Of a DNA stretch of 64,000 bases, positions 29,467 to 43,514 are shown one piece after another. Source of the DNA: Leptospira kirschneri serovar Cynopteri str. 3522 CT (GTDB lineage: Bacteria > Spirochaetota > Leptospiria > Leptospirales > Leptospiraceae); assembly GCF_000243695.2 (NCBI RefSeq), contig NZ_AHMN02000008.1, positions 87,001 to 151,000 of the forward strand, read 5' to 3'. A program made the position numbers and the translations under genes. Numbering within the stretch: the stretch's first letter is position 1; each line of letters begins with the position of its first letter. The notes under the pieces are model-generated. The model ran no database searches. It saw only the letters and a program-made list of their open reading frames with translations, and had not been told where the DNA came from.

Positions 29467-30456
29467 ATGAAAAACTTTCGTTCTTCTTCAAACCCAAAAT
29501 CGATCCAAATTCCAATCGGAAATTCCCAAGTTTTAGCCGCGGAAATTTTTGGAGAATTTCCGATCTCTAAAAACTCTGCTCCACCAGTAATCTGTATTCA
29601 CGGTCTTACAGGGAATCTTAAAAATTTCACCCCTCTTGCAAAAGATTTAGTAAAACAAGGTCTTACAGTAATCACGTATGACCTGAGAGGCAGAGGTCAA
29701 TCTTCCAAACCGCAAACTCAATATTCCCAGGATCTACATGCAAAAGATCTAAAGTCCTTATTAGATTTTTTAAAAATTAAAAAGGCAAATTTACTCGCAC
29801 ATTCCTTAGGTTGTTGGATTTCTCTCACATTTGGAAAAAATCATCCCGAAAGAACGGACAAAATTTGTTTGATCGATGGAGGAGGACAACTTTCCTTCAA
29901 AAGAAAACTTTCCAGCTTACTCATGATCCAAGAATCTCTACAACGTCTAGGAAAATCGTTTTCATCCAGAGAAATTTACTTAGAACTCGCTAAAAAATCT
30001 CCAATTTTTAGTTCTTGGAATAAAGACATAGAGGATTTTCTAAACTACGAATTAGAAGAAATTTATGAGAACGGCTCCGTTCAATACAAATGCAATATTC
30101 CGATTTACGTGATCGATTCCGAATTAAAAAGTCTGGGAGGTGCATTCAAACCCTGGCATATTCCATTCCAAATTTTACGAAACCCAATTTCAAATTTTAG
30201 AATATTCAATAAAAATAAATTACTTCCTTACTCCCAAATCCATTCTCCGGTTCTCGTTATCCAGGCCGGAAAATATAATTTTCAGAAAGGAGACGAACTA
30301 CTCCCAGAAACTGCGATCGACGTTTTTAAGAAAAAACTTAAAAAAGTAGTGTTCCTTACCTTACCGGATAAAAATCACTATGAAACGATTCTTCTTCCCG
30401 ATCTTAAAAGGGACGAAACCATCTCTTGGTTTTTTCAAAATTTCAATCCCCTTTGA
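29467..30456 (+). CDS. Alpha/beta hydrolase
   Basis: A 329-residue alpha/beta-hydrolase-fold protein. Visible elements are the oxyanion-hole HGLTGN near residue 45, YDLRGRGQSSKP, the nucleophile elbow LLAHSLGCW with Ser (the first Gly of GxSxG replaced by Ala), and a late His in DKNHYETILLP. Between them lies a larger than usual cap region. There is no signal peptide, so it is cytosolic. Substrate is unknown; esterase, lyase-type or lactonase relatives all share these motifs. It converges with the poly-gamma-glutamate unit and has no partner genes on its own strand. Confidence 0.85.
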   Translation: MKNFRSSSNPKSIQIPIGNSQVLAAEIFGEFPISKNSAPPVICIHGLTGNLKNFTPLAKDLVKQGLTVITYDLRGRGQSSKPQTQYSQDLHAKDLKSLLDFLKIKKANLLAHSLGCWISLTFGKNHPERTDKICLIDGGGQLSFKRKLSSLLMIQESLQRLGKSFSSREIYLELAKKSPIFSSWNKDIEDFLNYELEEIYENGSVQYKCNIPIYVIDSELKSLGGAFKPWHIPFQILRNPISNFRIFNKNKLLPYSQIHSPVLVIQAGKYNFQKGDELLPETAIDVFKKKLKKVVFLTLPDKNHYETILLPDLKRDETISWFFQNFNPL

Positions 30457-30586
30457 TTGGTTTCTAAAAATTGAAAAAAATTATTTCTAATTTAAAATTC
30501 ATCTATAGGATAAAATCTTTTCTTTTTATTCTGAGTTTCTTCACAATATTCTGACAAAACTCGCAATTCGTTTTTTAAACAAAGAT

Positions 30587-30616
30587 AACCTATAAGAGTT
30601 TAAGTCCATAGGTTTT
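30587..30616. terminator. Weak hairpin between converging genes
   Basis: AACCTAT and ATAGGTT form a 7-bp stem with a 14-base loop and TT after it, between the hydrolase and pgsW stops. It could end transcription from either side, but the stem is AT-rich and short. Confidence 0.3.
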
Positions 30617-30714
30617 CAGAGAAATTCGGTTAGATCAGTCTCTTATAAAATTCAACCTATTCATTTTCCTATAAGTTTACGTTCTGCATTTTCAAATTGT
30701 AATCGATTCTTATA

Positions 30715-31812
30715 TTACAATAAAATTGTGTCTTCCTTAGTGGGATCCGAAATAGAAATCCAAGTTGATAATATCCAAATCAAACTAGATAATAAAACGA
30801 AAAAAAATCCTGCAAGCCAGCGATTATATTTTTTAGGAAAAATCAGATCCGAAGTTCCAGGTTCCGAAATTTTTCCGGGTGAATATCTCATATTAGACTC
30901 TTTAGAGATCATTTCTACTCCGCTTACATGAAGCACCGGAATTTTTAAATCAAGATAGGTTTTTAAAATTGAATCCGGCAATTCCATAAATTCCGCTCCC
31001 GACAAAACGACTCCTTTAGGAATTTGTTTTTTACTCAAACTCGTTCCGGAAGAGACAGTCCCTCCTCCTATATTGACATACAAAGAAACGGGACTACTAT
31101 TATATACGTCCATCCTTTTCAAAAGTGAATCCTCAAAAGAATCCGAAGATAAATACTTATAACCGTTTCTACGAATAGAAGCTAAAATCAACTCCCTACC
31201 CTTTTGGCCAAGACCTATTCCCGAATCGGAAACACCCCCAATGGACATAAAAACAGATTTTTGGAATATAATTTTTTCTTTATATAATAAATTTTCAATA
31301 TCAGGCCATAAAAGCCATGGATCATTCGCTCCGTATTGGGATGAGGCAGCGCTTGAAATCGAAATCACCTTCAATTCCATAATGTCCGAGGCAATCCAAA
31401 ACGCTATGTTCAATGCAGGAAAAGAACCGGAAATTCCGGCGGCGATCGTATCTCCTTTTTTTAATCCTGCCTTTTGGAAACGATCCACAAACCAAGCCGC
31501 AAAGTCAGGATGTATCGAAGCCTGTTTAGCCGAAAGTTTTCCTGCAGAACTAGTGACGGGTGAAATTTCTGGACCAATTAAGCCGGATAAATACGAATCC
31601 AATTTAGGATCGATCTGAATTTTTTTGGAGAGTTTCAATTCTTTGATTTTTAAAAATGTTTTGTACGTTTTTTGACTCGCCTCGTATTTTTCTTTTAGGT
31701 TTGTAACCGGTAAAATAAGCGGAAAAAATTCCAAAACTGAAACAAATCCTACACTTATAATATTCAAAAAAAGAAGAACAGTCCAAGTTTTGTTTTTAAA
31801 AAAACTATTCAT
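30715..31812 (-). CDS. Poly-gamma-glutamate system protein (PgsW-like)
   Basis: A 365-residue protein with an N-terminal membrane anchor (TVLLFLNIISVGFVSVLEFFPLIL), a mainly periplasmic domain containing GDTIAAGISGSFPALN, SSAASSQYGANDPWLLWPD and GGVSDSGIGLGQKGREL, and a C-terminal membrane helix (WLAGFFFVLLSSLIWILSTW). This build and these motifs recall the poly-gamma-glutamate system protein family that travels with pgsB and pgsC when pgsA/capA is absent. The ATG overlaps the pgsC stop (ATGA), so translation is coupled. Its biochemical role is not established to my knowledge. The neighbours are the main support for the assignment. Confidence 0.75.
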   Translation of the reverse strand: MNSFFKNKTWTVLLFLNIISVGFVSVLEFFPLILPVTNLKEKYEASQKTYKTFLKIKELKLSKKIQIDPKLDSYLSGLIGPEISPVTSSAGKLSAKQASIHPDFAAWFVDRFQKAGLKKGDTIAAGISGSFPALNIAFWIASDIMELKVISISSAASSQYGANDPWLLWPDIENLLYKEKIIFQKSVFMSIGGVSDSGIGLGQKGRELILASIRRNGYKYLSSDSFEDSLLKRMDVYNSSPVSLYVNIGGGTVSSGTSLSKKQIPKGVVLSGAEFMELPDSILKTYLDLKIPVLHVSGVEMISKESNMRYSPGKISEPGTSDLIFPKKYNRWLAGFFFVLLSSLIWILSTWISISDPTKEDTILL

Positions 31813-32267
31813 AGAACAGAAACTTCACCGAATAAAAAGATCAAAAATAAACGAACTAAAACGGAACAGATAAGAATCGCTGATAAGGTTCTGGGAACAC
31901 CTTGTTTTTCAGCAGAAAGAGCGATCAATCCTGGAACGATATATCCTATCGTCTTAGATTCAAAATCACTTTTAGATTCTAAAAATAATTCTATAATAAA
32001 ACGAACACACACCGAAATCAAAATAGAAAGAACTAAAATAAAAACGGTCTTTCTTTGACCAAAACTCAAAAACCAAAATTCGGAAATTCGATAAATATAA
32101 AATGTAAGAACGGAACTCAAAACCAAAACTATAATCAACCAAGGATCCGATAAAAAAAGAGCAACGTAACCCGGAACTACCCAACCTCCAGGTTGAAGTC
32201 CCGTTTTTTCCCAAAGGAAAAAACCAAATAGAATACCAACTCCGATCGATAACGTTAAAATTTCCAA
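31809..32267 (-). CDS. pgsC: Poly-gamma-glutamate biosynthesis protein PgsC/CapC
   Basis: A small integral membrane partner of the PgsB ligase. With TTG at 32265-32267 as start it has 152 residues, like Bacillus CapC (about 149). The TTG is preceded by GAGGAG at ideal spacing, within the last codons of pgsB. The opening LTLSIGVGILFGFFLWEKTG, then PGGWVVPGYVALFLSDP, mirrors the conserved EKTGxxPxGxVVPGY signature. About four or five membrane helices follow. A longer reading to 32354 overlaps pgsB by 100 bases and is not needed. Sandwiched between pgsB (13-base overlap) and pgsW (4-base overlap). Confidence 0.85.
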   Translation of the reverse strand: MEILTLSIGVGILFGFFLWEKTGLQPGGWVVPGYVALFLSDPWLIIVLVLSSVLTFYIYRISEFWFLSFGQRKTVFILVLSILISVCVRFIIELFLESKSDFESKTIGYIVPGLIALSAEKQGVPRTLSAILICSVLVRLFLIFLFGEVSVL

Positions 32268-33478
32268 TCTTTCTCCTCTATCACGTTTAGATCTGCGGCC
32301 AACTTCTCCAACCAAACCCTTCCAGAACCCTGATAATTTCCGGCGCCTATCCATAAATTGGACTTAGAAAAAATTTCTTTCAAATCGAATATAAGATTCT
32401 TCTTATAAAAGGTTAAATCCGCATTTCCTTTATATACGGATCGAAATACTCTTTGCCAAGAGCCAAAAAAATAAATTTTTGAAAGACCAGAAAAATCCGT
32501 TAAAAATTTACCGAACTCAATGGTTCTAAACGGCCTTTCTCGTTTAGAATTAAAAACTAAAATTATAGAATTAAATTTACTCCATTCTTTTTGATCAGAC
32601 TTTAAAATTTTTTCAAAGGAAACTACATCATTGGCGGCAAACGCAAATACAAACCTTTGAAGTTTATTTTTGACTTCCTTATCCAAAATTTTAAGCGCTC
32701 CCGGATCGGAGACCGCATTTGTGATTCCTCGTAAAATAGACTCAGAAGACACGCCTAACGTTTCACAGACACGAACGGCTATTTCCACGTTTTCATAATG
32801 TTCCGGATAACGTATGTATCCAAACGCAGTTTCAATTTGATTTCTAGAAAGTTCGGGTTCCGCAAGAATCAATTCTGTATTTTTTAAAGAAGCGGCTTTC
32901 AGAAGACTTAAATTTAACTTCAATTTTTGACTTGGATTCCAATTCGGTTTTAAACTCTCAACTATATAATTTTTTCCATATATTAGAATTCCATTATTAG
33001 GAATCGTTTTTTTAAAACCTTCTAAAATTTTTTCTTCCGTATCGGTCCATTCCCAGTGATCCGGACGGATATTCGTAATTACGCCGTGAGTGGCGCAGAT
33101 CAATAATTCTTCTGAGTCTTTCTGATATTGAGGTTGAACCGCCATACACTCCAAAACGATCGCTTGTGCGTCATTGTTTACGGCAAAACGAAGAAAAGAT
33201 TTTTGTTCTTCGATAGAAATTTTATTTCTAAATACAAAACTTTCATTTCGATTTGGAAACAAAAGACTGGCGGTAGATCCGGTAGTTTTTGCGAAAACTT
33301 TCCAACCCTCCTCCACTAAAATAGAATGAATCAACCTGGTTACGGAAGATTTTCCTCTGGTACCGTTGACGTGAATTCGAATCGGAATTCGTTTTAATAT
33401 TCGGTCGTGACTTTTTTTCTCTAAAAAAAGAAACGCACAAAAAACCAAAAATAAAAAACTTAAAATAGAAAAAGACAT
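32255..33478 (-). CDS. pgsB: Poly-gamma-glutamate synthase PgsB/CapB (Mur-ligase-like)
   Basis: ATP-dependent amide ligase that polymerises glutamate through gamma-carboxyl bonds at the membrane. The 407-residue protein has an N-terminal hydrophobic segment (FSILSFLFLVFCAFLFL), the P-loop HVNGTRGKSSVTR (Gly39-Ser45), the AKTTGSTA segment, ECMAVQPQYQ and TNIRPDHWEWTD, all typical of CapB/PgsB and the wider Mur-ligase fold. It starts one base after the stop of the SpoIIE-type phosphatase gene, so expression is tied to that regulator. The product could be capsule-like or secreted polyglutamate; no capA/pgsA and no depolymerase is in the window. Confidence 0.87.
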   Translation of the reverse strand: MSFSILSFLFLVFCAFLFLEKKSHDRILKRIPIRIHVNGTRGKSSVTRLIHSILVEEGWKVFAKTTGSTASLLFPNRNESFVFRNKISIEEQKSFLRFAVNNDAQAIVLECMAVQPQYQKDSEELLICATHGVITNIRPDHWEWTDTEEKILEGFKKTIPNNGILIYGKNYIVESLKPNWNPSQKLKLNLSLLKAASLKNTELILAEPELSRNQIETAFGYIRYPEHYENVEIAVRVCETLGVSSESILRGITNAVSDPGALKILDKEVKNKLQRFVFAFAANDVVSFEKILKSDQKEWSKFNSIILVFNSKRERPFRTIEFGKFLTDFSGLSKIYFFGSWQRVFRSVYKGNADLTFYKKNLIFDLKEIFSKSNLWIGAGNYQGSGRVWLEKLAADLNVIEEKDWKF

Positions 33479-33479
33479 C

Positions 33480-34736
33480 TCAAAGATGGGGAGAATCCAA
33501 AGCGATTAAAATCGCAGTTATATCGTCTTGTATTTTTTGCTGACCTAAATGGTCGATCAGTTTCTGTAAGATCGCCGGAATGGTTTCCTCCATAGGTTCC
33601 GAAAATTTTTTCGCTAAAATTTCTTGAACCGCAAATTCGCCAAATTGCTGTTTGTCGGAATTAAACTCCTCGTAAATTCCATCCGTAAATAAAAATAAAC
33701 GATCTCCGTATTGATAACTTAGTTTAAAAACGTCGTATTGATTGTTCAGATCTAAGCCGAGTAAAGACCCAGTTCGATCTAAACCTAAAACCAAATCTTC
33801 AGAAAGAAAAAATTGAGGAGGATGACCTCCGGAAGAATACACTATCTTTTTAGAAACGGTATCTATGTCGGCGAGAAAACAGGAAAAGAACATTCCTATA
33901 TTCCCGAAGTTCTTGCAATACTGGTAATTAAATTCCGTGAGAATACTTCCCGGATCTGTATCTTTTTTTTTAATCGATTCTAAAATTCCTTTGAGTGTCA
34001 TCGTAAGAAGTGCAGCTTGTATACCGTGTCCTGTCGCGTCCGCAATAAATACGCGTAATACCCCTGGACGGATTTCAAATAGATCGTAAAGATCTCCTCC
34101 TACTTCCATCATTGGAAGATACGTGGAATGAATTTTAATTCCCGCAAAAGAAGGGATGTCCGGCAAAATTTCGGTCTGTAATTTTTTTGCAAGATTCAGT
34201 TCTTCTTTCATTCCTTTGTAATAATTGGCGAGTAATCTAGATCTCTGCCTAACTTTCTCTTCAAGTTTTTCTAGAAGTTCTTCTTTTTCACGATCCATCT
34301 TTTTTAAAGACTCGTTGGCTCGTTTTAACTCCATTAGAATTCTATGTTTTTCTGATATGTTTCGGATGACTATGTGATAACGATAGTCTTCCACGGGTCC
34401 GGTGGCAGAAACGGAAATCTCAGAAATTAAAGTTTTACCGTCCTTTCGAGACAAACGGATCGGCCCAAAAGGTTTTTGTCTTTTTTTATCAGGAAGTTTA
34501 GCTACATTATTTAGAATTTTATAAAATCGATTTCGAATGTGAAAAGGAAGCAGACATTCGACTAAATTTCCTATCAATTCAGAAGTTGTAAATCCGAACG
34601 TCTTTTCAGTAGCTGGGTTTGCTAAAATGACTCTAAATTCTCTGTCTAAAGAAACGATCGAGTCTATCGCAGATTGAAACAGAATGGAATAACGGGGCTC
34701 GTAACTTTTCTGTTCTGATCGCCTGGAACCGGTCAT
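33480..34736 (-). CDS. PAS-SpoIIE serine phosphatase (RsbU-like)
   Basis: A 418-residue cytosolic protein: PAS domain (about 20-140; DSIVSLDREFRVILANPATEKTFGF), a coiled coil rich in Glu and Lys (155-195), and a PP2C-type SpoIIE phosphatase domain with EVGGDLYDLF, FIADATGHGIQAALLT, SSGGHPPQFF and FLFTDGIYEEF, keeping the metal-binding aspartates. Such enzymes dephosphorylate anti-sigma-factor antagonists in partner-switching systems. No antagonist (STAS) or anti-sigma kinase is adjacent. It follows a PAS kinase gene by 60 bases and precedes pgsB by one base, which makes it the likeliest switch for poly-gamma-glutamate synthesis or at least coexpressed with it. Confidence 0.92.
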   Translation of the reverse strand: MTGSRRSEQKSYEPRYSILFQSAIDSIVSLDREFRVILANPATEKTFGFTTSELIGNLVECLLPFHIRNRFYKILNNVAKLPDKKRQKPFGPIRLSRKDGKTLISEISVSATGPVEDYRYHIVIRNISEKHRILMELKRANESLKKMDREKEELLEKLEEKVRQRSRLLANYYKGMKEELNLAKKLQTEILPDIPSFAGIKIHSTYLPMMEVGGDLYDLFEIRPGVLRVFIADATGHGIQAALLTMTLKGILESIKKKDTDPGSILTEFNYQYCKNFGNIGMFFSCFLADIDTVSKKIVYSSGGHPPQFFLSEDLVLGLDRTGSLLGLDLNNQYDVFKLSYQYGDRLFLFTDGIYEEFNSDKQQFGEFAVQEILAKKFSEPMEETIPAILQKLIDHLGQQKIQDDITAILIALDSPHL

Positions 34737-34796
34737 AGAGGAGTTTAAAAGGAGTCTATTAGGATGTGATCGTCCTCCTATAAAGTCAAGGATCTT

Positions 34797-35918
34797 TCAA
34801 ATCGATTCAGGAAGATCCAGATAAAAGCGAGTCACTCCGTTCTCACTTTCAAAAAAAAGTTCTCCGCCCATTTCGCGAGTCAAGTTATACGAAACCGTAA
34901 GTCCTAAACCGGTACCTTTTCCGATGTCCTTTGTAGTGTAAAAGGGATCAAAAAGTTTATGTCTATTTTCTTCTGGAATACCGATTCCAGTATCTTCTAT
35001 GATAGTACGTATAAAATCCCTATTTTCTTTTTTCAATTTTTCCCAAAAAACGCTCACAACTCTTTTTTGGTTTGGATCGGTATTACTTTCGATAGCGTCT
35101 TTTGCATTTGTAAGTAAATTAAAATAGATCTTTCTCAGTTTTCCGGCGGAACAAGCCGCAAAAATAGGAGTTTCCGGATCAGATACGACAGTTTCGATTT
35201 TTGACTTATCGATACAGGTTTTAATCACACTCAACGCGGAACCAAAAATGGATTTAATATCATGAATTTTGATATCTTCTTTTTCGATCCGAGTGAATGT
35301 AAGCATATCTTTTACGATTTCAGAAATTCGATTTCCTTCTCGTAAAATAATTCCTGCATATTTACGAAGAGGATTTCCATTTTCGATACCGTTAACCATC
35401 ATTTCCGCATAGTTGATCACTCCCATCAGTGGATTATTAATTTCATGCGCAACTCCAGCGGAAAGAGTTCCGATCGCGTCTAATTTCTCCTTTTGAACCC
35501 AAGCCGCACTTGGATTTTCCCAGTCCTTCTCTGCTACAGAAGTTTTTAGGGAATCAAATTTTACGACTGGTTTATCAAAAACCTGAGGAACTTCCAAATA
35601 GGCAAAGATTCTCAATTCTTCACGATCAAAAGCAAAAGAAACTGAACATTCTTTTTGAACCCCATCTTTTGTAAAAAGTAAAATAGAATAAGAAGGATTT
35701 TCGCTCGGCAGATTTGTACAAGGCCAAAGAGATGGATCGGCAAAATGGAATTTTACGTCTTTAAATTCACAGATTTGATCCCAATTTAGAATTCCTTCTA
35801 GTTCTTCTTTTGAATAACCTATGGTTCTACAAAAGGCAAAATTTACTTTTTGTATCAAAAGAGAAGGCTCTAAAATACAGGCCGGTAAGGGGAAATTTTC
35901 AAAAAAATTGTAAGGCAT
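34797..35918 (-). CDS. PAS histidine kinase (NtrB-like)
   Basis: A 373-residue soluble kinase with an N-terminal PAS domain (residues 5-110, ILEPSLLIQKVNFAF), HisKA H-box with His158 in GVAHEINNPLMGVINYAEMM, and HATPase motifs NLLTNAKDAIESN, DTGIGIPEENRHK and GKGTGLGLTVSYNLTREMGG. The HEINNPL version is typical of NtrB/AtoS-type kinases. No response regulator is next to it; the gene downstream is a SpoIIE phosphatase, so it may regulate that protein through an unlinked partner. A 10-bp inverted repeat sits directly before the ATG and an AAGGAG about 28 bases before it, inside the would-be loop. Confidence 0.91.
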   Translation of the reverse strand: MPYNFFENFPLPACILEPSLLIQKVNFAFCRTIGYSKEELEGILNWDQICEFKDVKFHFADPSLWPCTNLPSENPSYSILLFTKDGVQKECSVSFAFDREELRIFAYLEVPQVFDKPVVKFDSLKTSVAEKDWENPSAAWVQKEKLDAIGTLSAGVAHEINNPLMGVINYAEMMVNGIENGNPLRKYAGIILREGNRISEIVKDMLTFTRIEKEDIKIHDIKSIFGSALSVIKTCIDKSKIETVVSDPETPIFAACSAGKLRKIYFNLLTNAKDAIESNTDPNQKRVVSVFWEKLKKENRDFIRTIIEDTGIGIPEENRHKLFDPFYTTKDIGKGTGLGLTVSYNLTREMGGELFFESENGVTRFYLDLPESI

Positions 35919-35969
35919 CCAGTTCTAAGCTATCGCAGGCTTCTCCTTTCTGAAATAGATTAGAACTGG
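35919..35969 (-). promoter_or_regulatory. Inverted repeat directly upstream of the kinase start
   Basis: CCAGTTCTAA and TTAGAACTGG are perfect 10-bp inverted repeats with 31 bases between, abutting the kinase ATG. The loop contains AAGGAG. It could be an operator pair or an mRNA stem limiting translation. The function is inferred from symmetry and position only. Confidence 0.4.
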
Positions 35970-36026
35970 AAAAAGGGCCGAATCCTATGTCAAAATTCGG
36001 TAAAATTTACTACAAACGAAAAAAAC

Positions 36027-36412
36027 TCAGTACACTTTTAACAATTCAACTTCAAAAATGAGAGTAGAATTAGGAGGAATCGCGGCTCCGGCTCCTCTGG
36101 AACCATAACCTAATTCTGGAGGAATTGTAAGTTTACGAATCCCACCTTCTTTCATTCCTCGAACTCCTCTGTCCCAACCTTTGATTACCTCTCCCGCTCC
36201 CAAATTGAAAGTAAAAGGGGTTTTTCTGTCTCTGGAACTATCAAATTTTTTACCATTCGTCAGTGTTCCTACATAATGAACCGTAACATTCGAACCCGAA
36301 AAAGCTTCTTTTCCAGTTCCGATACGAATCTCTTTGATGACTAAATCTTCTGCAAATGTAGGAACTACTACAGCACAAAGAATAGCTAAGAGAAATATTA
36401 AACGTGTAAATT

Positions 36413-36416
<4 letters not shown>
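36027..36416 (-). CDS. FKBP-type peptidyl-prolyl isomerase, exported
   Basis: A 129-residue single-domain FKBP with a signal peptide (MKFTRLIFLLAILCAVVVPTFA, cleavage before EDL; too short for a separate anchor domain), so it folds proteins in the periplasm. All core FKBP strands are present: VTVHYVGTLTNGKKFDSS, FTFNLGAGEVIKGWDRGV, GGIRKLTIPPELGYGSRG, IPPNSTLIFEVELL. Its ATG overlaps the TGA of the upstream RRM gene, so the two are translationally coupled, an odd pairing of an RNA-binding protein with an exported isomerase. No terminator hairpin of note follows. Confidence 0.93.
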
Positions 36417-36805
<389 letters not shown>

Positions 36806-36918
36806 CAAAATCTAATTCTATTGAAAACCAAATTCCATCTACATCGGAACAAAACTCTATAGTTCTACGTTCTTTATAAAAAAATTTCCAAGAAAACCGG
36901 AGACAAGAACATGGAGTT

Positions 36919-37965
<1,047 letters not shown>

Positions 37966-38248
37966 GCGATTGATTTTGTAATGGAAAAGTAATAATCCAG
38001 TGTTGATTTCGAACAAAATTTCAGTTGTCCGGTTTCTTAGATTCAAAAGACTCAAGAAGAACTCTAAACGAACTGTAAGATGCAGTTTCAAAACTTTTCG
38101 AAACCTGACTCGTGTCGCACTTTTTTGCTTAACTTTATGTTGTATTCCAACAGAATGCAAAAATCGCACTTGTTATGGAACGAATCTACGTTCTAAAAGA
38201 GTCAAAGCGAAAATTGTAGATTCTACAAAACAATAAACGGAAGCGTTC

Positions 38249-40540
<2,292 letters not shown>

Positions 40541-40555
40541 ATAAGGTCTTTTGTT

Positions 40556-40586
40556 CTGCCGTGGTTTGTAATATGAATCGCGGCAG
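40556..40586 (+). terminator. Stem-loop after the phosphate transporter gene
   Basis: CTGCCGTG and CGCGGCAG pair (one G-T wobble) with a 15-base loop, 15 bases after the stop. There is no T run after it, so it may be a 3' processing or stability structure rather than a factor-independent terminator. Confidence 0.4.
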
Positions 40587-40837
40587 GATATAATCTTTGA
40601 AAAAAATAAACCTGAACAAAACCAAAGCGAATCTCGATAAGACAAAAATAAGCCGGAACAAAATGGAAATGATTCGGTTTCGGGTAAAAAAATAATTTCT
40701 ATAAAAATAAAAAAACTGCCTCGTTCTAAAAGTATAAGTTCCACATTTTGAAAATTTTACTACAAAATTTAAGTTTGCAGTAGTTCTTACAAATTAGATC
40801 GCATTGATTCATATTGAAGTTTAAAACAGATTTTCCC

Positions 40838-40929
40838 TACTATTATAACTATATAATAAGTACCTAATATTTTACATAGAATCAGTGTTTTATAATAGAA
40901 TTAACGGTACTTAATTTTATAGAGATCAG
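40838..40929 (+). repeat. Dispersed repeat, copy near 40.8 kb
   Basis: Begins CTACTATTATAACTATATAA, runs through GTACCTAATATTTTACATAG and AATCAGTGTTTT, and ends TTTTATAGAGATCAG; the same order is found at 54442-54550 and, reversed and interrupted by a MITE-like element, at 3.1-3.25 kb. It is non-coding and probably a degenerate mobile or REP-like sequence. Confidence 0.6.
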
Positions 40930-41053
40930 TTCATGTGGTAGTTCCCACATTTTAAAAATCAATCCGTAAAGTTCAAATCCCAACTTTTTTTTAGAAAAAT
41001 GAATTCATTAAGTCGAATTCACGTTAGACCAAAAAATCCTAGAAAGAGAAAAA

Positions 41054-41155
41054 TAGAGTTGTTGAAAAATTCCATAGTGAAAATTCGTAAAATTGCTTCA
41101 ATTGTCCATTCAATCCAATACAAACAGATCAAGAATTAATTTTTCAACAACTCTA
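41054..41155. mobile_element. MITE-like element, complete copy D
   Basis: 102 bp with the same ~18-bp terminal inverted repeats as copies A and C, and an interior that is almost the reverse complement of copy C. It ends nine bases before the GNAT start codon, so the element supplies the immediate upstream DNA of that gene. TA flanks both ends. Confidence 0.7.
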
Positions 41156-41164
41156 ATATTAAAC

Positions 41165-41653
41165 ATGGAATTTGAAATTCAACTCTATAATAAGGATCAA
41201 ATCGAATACGATCTAGAAATCGAAAGTATATTAAAAAAATCATATATTGAGGCAGGATTTACCGATCCGGAAATAGCCGAAAAAATTTTTGTGATCGATG
41301 AAATTAAAAAACGCGGAAAAATTCTGGTTGCACTTGCAAATGATACAGCGATCGGATTGATTATAGTCGGAACTTATACAAATCCCTACCGACAAATTGC
41401 AGAAATCGACGAAGCGGAAATGCAATTAATAGCCACCTTACCAAAGTTTCGACAACAGGGAGTCGCTTCCAGTCTTTGTAGAACTTTCGAAGAGGAAGCC
41501 AAAATACTTGGGTTTCGGAAAGTAGTTCTTTCCACTCAATCCACAATGAAAGCTGCTCACAAACTTTATGAAAAGTTAGGATATTTAAGAAATCCTTCCA
41601 GAGATTGGATCCGAAATAATAGACAGTTTTGGGTTTATGAAAAAAACATATAA
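41165..41653 (+). CDS. GNAT-family N-acetyltransferase
   Basis: A 162-residue acetyl-CoA-dependent transferase. Start MEFEIQLYN follows the MITE-like copy D by nine bases; there is no recognisable ribosome binding site, and the longer in-frame reading would run into the repeat. The GNAT core is visible: beta strand KILVALANDTAIGLIIVG, DEAEMQLIATLPKFRQQGVASSLC with the acetyl-CoA P-loop RQQGVASSL, FRKVVLST, and the A-H-K-LYEKLGYLR C-terminal segment. Substrate is unknown. It is followed after three bases by a CXXC protein, suggesting one transcript. Confidence 0.85.
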   Translation: MEFEIQLYNKDQIEYDLEIESILKKSYIEAGFTDPEIAEKIFVIDEIKKRGKILVALANDTAIGLIIVGTYTNPYRQIAEIDEAEMQLIATLPKFRQQGVASSLCRTFEEEAKILGFRKVVLSTQSTMKAAHKLYEKLGYLRNPSRDWIRNNRQFWVYEKNI

Positions 41654-41656
41654 ACC

Positions 41657-42229
<573 letters not shown>

Positions 42230-42240
42230 AAGGTAACGAA

Positions 42241-43503
<1,263 letters not shown>

Positions 43504-43514
43504 GTGAAACTCCT

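Larger units (their letters stand above)
40541..41164. other. Non-coding gap with repeats and a MITE-like element
   Basis: No gene. It holds a stem-loop after pit, short repeats near 40730, 40772 and 40932, a copy of the repeat shared with 3.1 and 54.4 kb, a segment (TGTAAAGTTCAAATC-like, CGAATTCACGTTA) shared with 9740-9800, and MITE copy D ending nine bases before the GNAT gene. Confidence 0.65.

Noticed and set aside
32268..32354. Longer PgsC start at 32354
   Set aside because: Would overlap pgsB by 100 bases with unrelated residues; the TTG with GAGGAG at 32267 gives the family length.
38000..38236. Small lipoprotein-like gene before the phosphate transporter
   Set aside because: Starts at TTG, is almost wholly basic and out of character with neighbours; the VALFCLTLCCIPTEC stretch looks accidental.
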